DNA of 64,000 nt, taken from positions 1-64,000 of the forward strand of contig PNNB01000001.1 in assembly GCA_013823985.1 (NCBI GenBank). The letters run 5' to 3'. Origin of the DNA: Sphingopyxis sp. GTDB lineage: Bacteria > Pseudomonadota > Alphaproteobacteria > Sphingomonadales > Sphingomonadaceae. Position 1 is the stretch's first letter. Each line of letters begins with the position of its first letter. Of the stretch, positions 52,853 to 59,612 are shown piece by piece. Under the pieces are notes generated by a model, which worked only from the letters and a program-made list of their open reading frames with translations, ran no database searches and was not told the DNA's origin. A program made the position numbers and the translations under genes.

Positions 52853-53194
52853 TCACGCTTTTTCGAGCGTGCACTGCAACGGATGCTGGTTCTTCTGCGC
52901 GAAGTCCATCACCTGCGTCACTTTGGTTTCGGCGACTTCATAGGTGAAGATACCGCAGACGCCGACGCCCTTTTGATGGACGTGGAGCATCACGCGTGTC
53001 GCCTGATCGGTATCCATCGAGAAAAAGGCCTTCAGGACGTGGACGACAAATTCCATTGGCGTGTAGTCGTCATTGAGCAGGAGCACTTTATACTGGCTCG
53101 GCTTTTGGGTCTTGGGCCGCGTGCGCGTGGCAAGTCCTACGCCGGGCGTGCCGCCTGCTTTGTCGTCATCGTCTTGGGCCATAAAAATATCCAT
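52853..53194 (-). CDS. clpS: ATP-dependent Clp protease adaptor ClpS
   Basis: Delivers N-degron substrates to ClpAP. About 113 residues: a disordered start, then [36 protein letters not shown] and the binding-pocket region EVAETKV. ATG 53194 (or 53182) is the probable start; a GTG-free upstream ATG at 53230 is less likely. clpA is not adjacent. Confidence 0.93.
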   Translation of the reverse strand: MDIFMAQDDDDKAGGTPGVGLATRTRPKTQKPSQYKVLLLNDDYTPMEFVVHVLKAFFSMDTDQATRVMLHVHQKGVGVCGIFTYEVAETKVTQVMDFAQKNQHPLQCTLEKA

Positions 53195-53260
53195 GTCCCC
53201 AAAATAGGATAGGGCAGGGGGACTCCGCAAGCCCTGTTAATGATGATTCGTCTTGTCACA

Positions 53261-53301
53261 AAAAGAAACCGCCCTTTTCCCAATGGGAAAGGGCGGTTTT
53301 T
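53261..53301 (-). terminator. Terminator after the phasin gene (bidirectional)
   Basis: AAACCGCCCTTTTCCC faces GGGAAAGGGCGGTTT with one bulged T and an AAT loop; T-rich runs flank it on both sides. It lies about 100 nt after the phasin stop on the minus strand and before the clpS start. Confidence 0.8.
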
Positions 53302-53402
53302 GTTTCATTGCGCCGGTTCGCGTCTGCTTTCCCACCACCTAAGAGGAGAGGAGAGAGGGCGGCGGGTGCATCTTAGCGCACCGGCACAATATTCAAGTCA
53401 GC

Positions 53403-54020
53403 TTAAGCAGCCTTCTTGAAAAGTTCGGTCGTCGCCGCAATGCGGTTCGAAATCGGCTGGAACATGTCGCTGACCAGCTTGACCATCGCTTCGGTGTTCT
53501 TCGAACCCTGGGCAACGGCGGTGTCGAAGCCCTTGCGAGCCCATTCACCCTGCAGCTTGACGAAATCGGTAGGCGACTTGACTGCGGTCAATTCCTTGAC
53601 GGCAACCTGTGCTTCTTCGAAATTCTTCTTGGCATAGTCGATGTTGGTCTTGCCCATTTCCTGAGCGCCCTTGGCAACAATCTTGCCGGCTTCGATCATG
53701 GCTTCGACATTGGCCTTGTTGAATTCAACAGCTTCTGCAGCAAACTTCTTGCCTTTTTCAGCAGCTTCAGTTGCCTTTTCGCGAACGTCGGCGAAAAATT
53801 CAGTGGCCTTTTCGGTGGTGGCTTTAACAGTATCGGTCATTTTGGTTACTCCTTGAGCAATCGGTTTGGGTTCAACAGACACGATCTTGGTGACCAGCGC
53901 AGCAGCAGGCTTTTCAGCCTGAACCTTTGCGGCAACCGGAGCAGCGTTGGCAGGCGCAGCTTTTGCCGCTGCGGGTTTCGCAGTTTTGGAAGTTGCGGGG
54001 GTAGTTGCCTTGCTGGCCAT
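53403..54020 (-). CDS. Phasin family protein
   Basis: PHA-granule surface protein. 205 residues: a Lys/Ala/Pro-rich start (KTAKPAAAKAAPANAAPVA) like the PAKKA-type disordered region, then the helical phasin_2 domain (about residues 70-205, with FNKANVEAMIEAGKIV and SPTDFVKLQGEWARKGF). ATG 54020 is chosen; ATG 54032 and GTG 54053 are possible. Two copies of TGTTGCACTGCACAA lie just upstream, which fits repression by a PhaR-type regulator. Confidence 0.88.
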   Translation of the reverse strand: MASKATTPATSKTAKPAAAKAAPANAAPVAAKVQAEKPAAALVTKIVSVEPKPIAQGVTKMTDTVKATTEKATEFFADVREKATEAAEKGKKFAAEAVEFNKANVEAMIEAGKIVAKGAQEMGKTNIDYAKKNFEEAQVAVKELTAVKSPTDFVKLQGEWARKGFDTAVAQGSKNTEAMVKLVSDMFQPISNRIAATTELFKKAA

Positions 54021-54040
54021 ATTGAGCACCATTTCTGTTG

Positions 54041-54102
54041 TGTTGCACTGCACAATAATGATTCACGCAGGCGATGTCAACGATAAATGTTGCACTGCAC
54101 AA
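54041..54102. promoter_or_regulatory. Two TGCA-palindrome boxes upstream of the phasin gene
   Basis: TGTTGCACTGCACAA occurs at 54041-54055 and again, identical, at 54088-54102, with near-identical flanks (19 of 20 bases). The core TGCACTGCA is palindromic. A close relative (13 of 15 bases on the other strand) lies before phaC at 59560-59574. PhaR regulators of PHA genes bind TGCA-type palindromes. Confidence 0.65.
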
Positions 54103-54166
54103 AAATGGGTGAGGGGCGGGGGTGCCTGACTTTTGTCAGTGCTTTGGAAAAACCTGTTTGTTTTCT

Positions 54167-54194
54167 CGTCACCCTGAACTTGTTTCAGGGTCCA
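54167..54194 (+). repeat. REP-like repeat, copy 1
   Basis: CGTCACCCTGAAC followed by TTGTTTCAGGGTCCA: an internally folding unit (ACCCTGAA pairs with TTCAGGGT). Its inverted copy lies at 54282-54309. Sequences of this type are common intergenic repeats in alphaproteobacteria. Confidence 0.75.
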
Positions 54195-54281
54195 TTTGGC
54201 AGCGGCAGCCTTTGCAGAAAAGAAAACCCAACCGTGCGTCACCATGTGGCTTGTCACGACGGGTGGGCAATGGGCTGATAA

Positions 54282-54309
54282 TAGACCCTGAACCAAGTTC
54301 AGGGTGACG
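54282..54309 (-). repeat. REP-like repeat, copy 2 (inverted)
   Basis: Reverse complement of copy 1 with 26 of 28 bases equal. The two copies enclose 87 nt and make a BIME-like element upstream of the phasin gene. Confidence 0.75.
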
Positions 54310-54359
54310 CAGGGGTGCGCGAGGAGAGGGCGAATTTGCGTATCGCCCTCTCCTCTAGC

Positions 54360-55499
54360 TTATGCCGCCAATGTCAGTTTTTCAAAACGGTCATAATGAT
54401 GATCGGCTGACCCGAACTGGCCTTCGATCATGGTGGCGCGCTTGAAATAATGGCCGATGGCCAGTTCCTGCGTGATGCCGATCCCGCCATGCGTCTGGAT
54501 GGCGTTCTGGCCGACAAATTTGGCGGCGCGCGATACCTTCGCCTTGCAGGCGGATACGGCGGCCATGCGTTCGGCGGCAGGCAGGTCGAGCTTCAGGGTC
54601 GCCATGGTCGTCATCGATTTGCTCTGTTCAACTTCCATGAACATGTCGACCATGCGGTGCTGCAGCACCTGGAAACGCGAGATGGGCTGGCCGAACTGAT
54701 TACGCTGACGCGCATAGTCGAGTGTGCCCTGATGCAGCTTGAACGTGACGCCGCACGCTTCGGCACAGACGGCCACGGTTGCTTCGTCGACAATCTGTTC
54801 AATGAGCGGCAGGCCAGCACCGTCGCCACCGAGCAGCGCGTCGCCGGGAATGGCCACATTTTCGAAATAGACTTCGGATGCCTGGAAACCATCGACCGTC
54901 GGATAATCGCGGCGCACAATACCGGGCAGATTGGCGTCGATCAGGAAGAGCGATACGCCCGCTGCTTCGCTGCCCGACCCACCGGTGCGGGCGGTGACCA
55001 GCAAATGGCTTGCCCAGGGTGCAGCATAGACAACGCCCTTATGCCCGTTCAGCACATAGCCTGCGCCGTCCTTCTTTGCGGTGGTCCGCAAATTGGCGAG
55101 GTTGTAGCGGCCCTGCGGCTCGGCATAGGCGAAGGCGATAACAACATTGCCGCCGATGATTTCGGGAATGACCGCGTCAGCAATGGCACCGCCGACAGCC
55201 TTCAGCGCACCGCCGCCCAGAACCACGGTTTGCAGATAGGGCTCGATCGCAATAACCTTGCCCAATTCTTCCATGATCAGCGCGTTTTCGAGATGTCCGC
55301 CGCCAAGGCCGCCATGCTCTTCGCTAAAGGATGCGCCCAACATGCCCAGATCCTGCGCAAGTGCCTTCCAGATACCGGCATCGCGTCCGGTGGCGCTGGC
55401 AATCATTTTGCCGCGGCTGTCGAAATCATAGGTGTCGGCGAGAAACCGGCTGAGTGTCTCGCGGATCATATCCTGCGTTTCGGTGTAGCTGAAATCCAT
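54360..55499 (-). CDS. Acyl-CoA dehydrogenase (second of pair)
   Basis: 379 residues, flavoprotein that oxidises an acyl-CoA alpha-beta bond. Helical N-terminal domain (SYTETQDMIRETLSRFL), middle beta domain, and C-terminal domain with ARQRNQFGQPI, MVDMFMEVEQSK, and QTHGGIGITQE. The usual catalytic Glu region reads GGIGIT. Substrate unknown; paired with another acyl-CoA dehydrogenase upstream, as in sterol- or branched-chain degradation heterotetramers (FadE-type pairs). Confidence 0.9.
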   Translation of the reverse strand: MDFSYTETQDMIRETLSRFLADTYDFDSRGKMIASATGRDAGIWKALAQDLGMLGASFSEEHGGLGGGHLENALIMEELGKVIAIEPYLQTVVLGGGALKAVGGAIADAVIPEIIGGNVVIAFAYAEPQGRYNLANLRTTAKKDGAGYVLNGHKGVVYAAPWASHLLVTARTGGSGSEAAGVSLFLIDANLPGIVRRDYPTVDGFQASEVYFENVAIPGDALLGGDGAGLPLIEQIVDEATVAVCAEACGVTFKLHQGTLDYARQRNQFGQPISRFQVLQHRMVDMFMEVEQSKSMTTMATLKLDLPAAERMAAVSACKAKVSRAAKFVGQNAIQTHGGIGITQELAIGHYFKRATMIEGQFGSADHHYDRFEKLTLAA

Positions 55500-55541
55500 G
55501 TGGCTGTTCTCTCTCCGTTATCTTTATTCGGCGGCGTTCCT

Positions 55542-55561
55542 CCCTCCCGCACGCGGGAGGG
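55542..55561. repeat. Palindromic hairpin between the two dehydrogenase genes
   Basis: CCCTCCCG and CGGGAGGG flank a CACG loop, a perfect 8-bp stem without a T run. It may affect mRNA stability or be a common intergenic repeat. Confidence 0.6.
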
Positions 55562-55576
55562 GGACCGTTATGTCGC

Positions 55577-56770
55577 TTAAATACCCAACACCATTTTCGC
55601 GATGATATTGCGCTGGATCTCGTTCGATCCGCCGTAAATCGTCGTCTTGCGGGTGTTGAAATAGGTCGGCGCCGCGCGGTGCGCGTAATCGGGGCCGATG
55701 GGGTGTTCATTGTCGCCTTCGCCAAAGCCGCGGAAATAGGGCGCGCCATAATGGCCAACCGCTTCCAGTGCGAGTTCGGTGATACGTTGCTGGATTTCGG
55801 ACCCCTTGATTTTCAACAGGCTCGATTCAGGGCCGGGGCCCTTGCCAGCGGCTTCACCCGCCAAGCTGCGCAGCTCGGTGAATTCGAGCGCGGTCAGGTC
55901 GATTTCCAGCTCGGAAATCTTGCGCTTGAAAAAGGCATTGGCCAGCAACGGCTTGTCGCCATCCATTTCGGTGCGGGCAATCTGCTTGATCTTTTCCACG
56001 CCACGCTTCGAACGGGCAACGGCAGCAATGCCGGTGCGTTCATGGGCAAGCAGGAATTTGGCGCAGGTCCAACCCTTATTCTCTTCATAAATGCGCTGAT
56101 CGACCGGTACGCGGACATCTTCCAGCCAGACTTCGTTGACTTCATGTTCGCCGCCCAGCGTGATGATCGGACGGACGGTGACGCCCGGCGATTTCATGTC
56201 GATCAACAGAAAGCTGATGCCTTCCTGCTGCTTTGCGTCGGGATCGGTGCGGACGAGGAAGAAGCCCCAGTCCGCGTGCTGCGCCATGGTGGTCCAGGTT
56301 TTCTGGCCATTGACGATATAATGGTCGCCATCGCGCACAGCTTTTGTGCGCAGCGAAGCGAGGTCGGAACCGGAGCCGGGTTCCGAATAACCCTGACACC
56401 ACCAGTCATCACCCGACAAGATGCCGGGAAGGAAGCGGGCCTTTTGCTCGGGCGTGCCGAAGGTGTAGATTACGGGGCCGACCATCGACAGGCCGAACGG
56501 CATGGTGCCGACGCAATCGGCAGCCGCCAGTTCTTCAGACCAGATAAAGCGTTGCGTCGCGGTCCAGCCGGTGCCGCCATATTCGACAGGCCACGCAGGC
56601 GCGATCCAGCCTTTTTTGGCCAGAATACGGTGCCAGGACAGAAAATCTTCTTTCGAAAGATCATGCCCTTCATCCTGCACAGAGCGCAGGTTTTGTGGGT
56701 AATTTTCGGCGATGAAGCTACGTACTTCCTGCTGGAAGGCGATTTCTTCGGGACTGAATTCCAATTGCAT
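55577..56770 (-). CDS. Acyl-CoA dehydrogenase (first of pair)
   Basis: 397 residues. FAD-binding middle region WCQGYSEPGSGSDLASLRT and VNGQKTWTT, and the C-terminal helical domain ending TTIYGGSNEIQRNII, which is typical of the FadE group. Transcribed before the second dehydrogenase gene (77 nt apart). A perfect 16-bp palindrome lies 39 nt upstream of its start. The pair suggests an alpha2beta2 enzyme for a bulky or branched acyl-CoA; the actual substrate is unknown. Confidence 0.92.
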   Translation of the reverse strand: MQLEFSPEEIAFQQEVRSFIAENYPQNLRSVQDEGHDLSKEDFLSWHRILAKKGWIAPAWPVEYGGTGWTATQRFIWSEELAAADCVGTMPFGLSMVGPVIYTFGTPEQKARFLPGILSGDDWWCQGYSEPGSGSDLASLRTKAVRDGDHYIVNGQKTWTTMAQHADWGFFLVRTDPDAKQQEGISFLLIDMKSPGVTVRPIITLGGEHEVNEVWLEDVRVPVDQRIYEENKGWTCAKFLLAHERTGIAAVARSKRGVEKIKQIARTEMDGDKPLLANAFFKRKISELEIDLTALEFTELRSLAGEAAGKGPGPESSLLKIKGSEIQQRITELALEAVGHYGAPYFRGFGEGDNEHPIGPDYAHRAAPTYFNTRKTTIYGGSNEIQRNIIAKMVLGI

Positions 56771-56808
56771 GGCGACTCTCCTCTGAAGCGTTTGAGATGT
56801 GTTACCGA

Positions 56809-56824
56809 ACGTTTACGTAAACGT
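56809..56824. promoter_or_regulatory. Perfect 16-bp palindrome upstream of the acyl-CoA dehydrogenase operon
   Basis: ACGTTTACGTAAACGT is its own reverse complement. It lies 39 nt before the start of the first dehydrogenase gene and about 150 nt before the divergent CsgG-like gene. It resembles operators of TetR or MerR (LiuR-type) regulators of acyl-CoA degradation. Confidence 0.6.
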
Positions 56825-56978
56825 CAACTCGCGCATGTCCAAATTTCGGCTTTTTTGGGTGATTTCGTGCTTTGCGCTTGGCAATCGCGAAAACAGGTGG
56901 ATATACAAGCTGCAACGGGTCGCACCATAAGTTCTGTTTCAGGCAAACTACCGATTTGCCATCACCGGAGGGATCATG

Positions 56979-57746
56979 ATGCGACGGATTATTTCCACAT
57001 TATTGGCAGGTGCACTTTTAAGTGTCGGGGCACCCGCATTTGCCAAGGAAGACAAGTCTTCGGCCAAGAAGGCACAAGACAAGAATATGACCGAAATTCC
57101 GGTCTGCACCCGCAAACTGGGTACAGTGGCGATCACCGAGCCGGAAACCCAGTGGTGGAGCGAGTTGGGTCTTTCCAACCCCGAAGCGGTCATCAAATTT
57201 TTCGTGCAAAAGTCGGGCTGCTTCTCGCTTGTCGACCGTGGCGGCGGCCTTGCGGCCCGCGCGGTTGAGCGTGCATTGGGCGATTCCGGCGAATTGCAGC
57301 GCGGTTCGAACATCGGCAAACGGCAGGTCAAAGCAGCCGACTATGTCATCGTGCCCGACATCATCAGCCGCAACAGCAATTCGGGCGGCAGCAATGTTGC
57401 AGGCGCCCTGGGCGGCTTGCTCGGCGGCCGTTTGGTCGGCGGCCTGATTGGTGGCCTGAAGGTTTCCAAGAAAGAGGCCAGCGTATCGCTGTCGGTCGTC
57501 AATGTCCGCACCACCGAAATCGAAGCGCTGTCGGAAGGCTATTATCGCAAATCCGACCTTAGCTGGGGTGCGGGCGGCGGCGCATGGTGGGGCGGTGGCC
57601 TCGCGGGCGCTGGCGGCGGCAGCTACCAGAATAGCGACATCGGCCAGGTGATCGTGCTCGCCTATCTCGACGCCTATAAAAAGATGGTTGGCGAACTGGG
57701 CGGCTTGCCCGAAAATGCAAGCGATGCTGCACCGCAGGCCGAGTGA
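56979..57746 (+). CDS. Exported CsgG/HfaB-like protein
   Basis: 255 residues. Signal peptide about 1-21 (GAPAFAK). The middle has the CsgG-like pattern LGTVAITEPETQWWSELG, AVIKFFVQKSGCFSLVDRG and ADYVIVPDI, then a Gly-rich hairpin GALGGLLGGRLVGGLIGGLK and strands around VVNVRTTEIEALSEG. No lipobox Cys at the signal cleavage, unlike secretion-channel CsgG. Of the two adjacent ATGs, 56979 has better spacing (6 nt) to GGAGGG. Function unclear; may be an envelope pore or accessory protein. Confidence 0.75.
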   Translation: MRRIISTLLAGALLSVGAPAFAKEDKSSAKKAQDKNMTEIPVCTRKLGTVAITEPETQWWSELGLSNPEAVIKFFVQKSGCFSLVDRGGGLAARAVERALGDSGELQRGSNIGKRQVKAADYVIVPDIISRNSNSGGSNVAGALGGLLGGRLVGGLIGGLKVSKKEASVSLSVVNVRTTEIEALSEGYYRKSDLSWGAGGGAWWGGGLAGAGGGSYQNSDIGQVIVLAYLDAYKKMVGELGGLPENASDAAPQAE

Positions 57747-57770
57747 CGGTTGAAAAGTTGGATTTAATTT

Positions 57771-57813
57771 AAGAGCGTCGCTGACCCGTCAAAAGGGTCG
57801 GCGGCGCTCTTTC
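57771..57813 (+). terminator. Intrinsic terminator after CsgG-like gene
   Basis: AAGAGCGTCGCTGACCC faces GGGTCGGCGGCGCTCTT (two G-T pairs) around GTCAAAA, then TTTC. It begins 25 nt after the stop. Confidence 0.85.
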
Positions 57814-57872
57814 TCATTGTTGGTTCACACACAAAGTTATCCACAGGCGGTGTCAACTTCTGCGTGAGGGCG

Positions 57873-59513
57873 TCAGCGGGCCTTCACATAGCTTCCAGGC
57901 GCGGATTCAAGGGCTTTCAGCGTCCCTTCGCCCGGAATTCGACCGCCTTTGACGGCGATCATTTTATCGCTTCCAAGCTTCAGCCACGTTAACCAGTCAG
58001 GCCACCAACTGCCTTTGGTCTCGGTGGCACCAGCGATAAATTCCTCCAAATTCGCCGCCTTGGCGTCGTTGGTCCAATATTGGTATTTCTCGTGCACCGG
58101 CGGATTGACCACCCCGGCAATATGTCCGCTTCCGGCCAGCAGGAACTTTACAGGGCCGGTAAAATGGTCCTGCAATTTCCAGACGCTCTCGACCGGCGCA
58201 ATATGGTCCTCACGGCCGGCCTGAATGTAGGTGGGTGTCTTCACCTTGGTCAGGTCAATCGGCGTGTGCAGCGCGGACAAGGCCCCCGGCACGACCAGTT
58301 TGTTGTCGCGGTACAGGTCGCACAGATATTCGCGATGCCATTTGGCGGGCAGGTTGGTGACGTCCCCATTCCAGTGCAGCAAATCAAACGCCGGATATTC
58401 TTCACCCAGCAGATAGTTTTTGACGACGGTCGACCAGATCAGATCCTTGCCGCGCAGCATATTGAAGGTCAGTGCCAGAAACCGTCCGTCCAGATATCCC
58501 TGCGGTGCGGCCAGCGCCTCGACCATGGCGAGTTGGTGTTCGTCAATGAAGTTCAGCAATTCGCCGCCACGGCTGAAATCGACCTGGGCGGTGAAGAATG
58601 TCGCGCTCTTTACCTTTTCCGCTTCGCCCTTTGCAGCAAGAATGGCGAGCGTTGCGGCCAATGTAGTCCCGGCGACGCAATAGCCGATGGTATGGACATC
58701 CTCGACTTTAAGCCCCTTGCGGACGGTGTCGATCGCATCAATCTGCGCCGCAATATAATCGTCCCAGACAATATCCTTCATCGAACTGTCGGCGGACTTC
58801 CAGGACACGACAAACACCGTGATGCCTTGATCAACGCACCATTTGATGAAGCTCTTTTCGGCGGTCAGGTCCAGAATATAGAAACGGTTTATCCAGGGCG
58901 GGAAGATGATGAGCGGCGTTTCGAGAACCTTCTCGGTCGTGGGTTCATATTGCAGCAATTGATAAAGCGGGGTCTGATGGACCACCTTGCCGGGGGTCGC
59001 TGCAATATTTTCGCCGAGGCGGAACGCATTGGGGTCGGTATGGGTCAGCTGGCCGCGCTGCATATCGTGCAGCAAATGCTGCATGCCGGACATCAGGCTG
59101 GCGCCCTTGGTTTCGACGGCTTTCTCCAAAGCGACAGGATTGGTGAACGGGGAATTGGCCGGGCTCATCGCTTCGACCACGGTACGGATCGCAAAACCAA
59201 TCTTCGCCTTTTCGGCCTCTGGAATATTGTCGAGCTGCGCTGCTGCCCCCAACATATAGTCCGACATCACCTGATAACTCTGCCGCACCAGATCGAAAAC
59301 CGGATGCTCCCATTGCGGCGCGGAAAAGCGTCTGTCCTTCGGATCGACTTTGTCACGCCCTGCTTGTGCGAGCGGCGCCAGCACCTGGCCCCAGGCATCC
59401 AGCGCCTTCTGATAGGCCGCCAGGGGATCGCTCGAAACCGCGCCGGTCCCCTCGATCATCTTGGTGAATTGCTCGGGGTCCATGAAGGGCGGGAAGGTGG
59501 GTGAATCGGCCAT
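57873..59513 (-). CDS. phaC: Class I polyhydroxyalkanoate synthase
   Basis: Polymerises (R)-3-hydroxyacyl-CoA into PHA on granules. 546 residues: PPWINRFYILDL, the lipase-like box GYCVAGTTL with nucleophile Cys (third small residue is Ala where Gly is usual), Asp in AGREDHIAPVES and His in LAGSGHIAGVVNPP. The reading frame runs far upstream to 60209, but that part lies across the helicase gene and is not coding. ATG 59513 opens MADSPTFPPFMDPE; ATG 59552 is the alternative. A TGCA box at 59560-59574 lies just upstream. Confidence 0.95.
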   Translation of the reverse strand: MADSPTFPPFMDPEQFTKMIEGTGAVSSDPLAAYQKALDAWGQVLAPLAQAGRDKVDPKDRRFSAPQWEHPVFDLVRQSYQVMSDYMLGAAAQLDNIPEAEKAKIGFAIRTVVEAMSPANSPFTNPVALEKAVETKGASLMSGMQHLLHDMQRGQLTHTDPNAFRLGENIAATPGKVVHQTPLYQLLQYEPTTEKVLETPLIIFPPWINRFYILDLTAEKSFIKWCVDQGITVFVVSWKSADSSMKDIVWDDYIAAQIDAIDTVRKGLKVEDVHTIGYCVAGTTLAATLAILAAKGEAEKVKSATFFTAQVDFSRGGELLNFIDEHQLAMVEALAAPQGYLDGRFLALTFNMLRGKDLIWSTVVKNYLLGEEYPAFDLLHWNGDVTNLPAKWHREYLCDLYRDNKLVVPGALSALHTPIDLTKVKTPTYIQAGREDHIAPVESVWKLQDHFTGPVKFLLAGSGHIAGVVNPPVHEKYQYWTNDAKAANLEEFIAGATETKGSWWPDWLTWLKLGSDKMIAVKGGRIPGEGTLKALESAPGSYVKAR

Positions 59514-59559
59514 ATTGGATGCATAACCCAACAAGGTCTTTTGGCGAAGCATCGATTTA

Positions 59560-59574
59560 TTGTGCAGCGCAGCA
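59560..59574. promoter_or_regulatory. TGCA-type box upstream of phaC
   Basis: TTGTGCAGCGCAGCA matches the reverse complement of the phasin boxes (TTGTGCAGTGCAACA) at 13 of 15 positions. It sits 47 nt before the phaC start and 39 nt before the helicase start on the other strand. Confidence 0.5.
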
Positions 59575-59612
59575 TGGACATTGGTGTAAAAAGGGCGCAA
59601 GGGGCGGCACAT

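Larger units (their letters stand above)
54021..54359. other. Gap between the two leftward genes phasin and acyl-CoA dehydrogenase
   Basis: 339 nt hold the two TGCA boxes (54041-54102) and an inverted pair of 28-bp repeats (54167-54194 and 54282-54309). I see no gene. Confidence 0.6.

Noticed and set aside
55679..57268. A 529-codon open frame antisense to the first acyl-CoA dehydrogenase gene, running into the CsgG-like gene
   Set aside because: No recognisable domains; both overlapping genes have clear family motifs.
57837..57845. TTATCCACA, a perfect DnaA-box consensus
   Set aside because: Only one copy in a gap of about 125 nt with no AT-rich stretch or origin-associated genes; one 9-mer is expected by chance.
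58080..59504. A 474-codon open frame antisense to phaC
   Set aside because: Shadow of phaC; His/Gln/Arg-rich translation without motifs.
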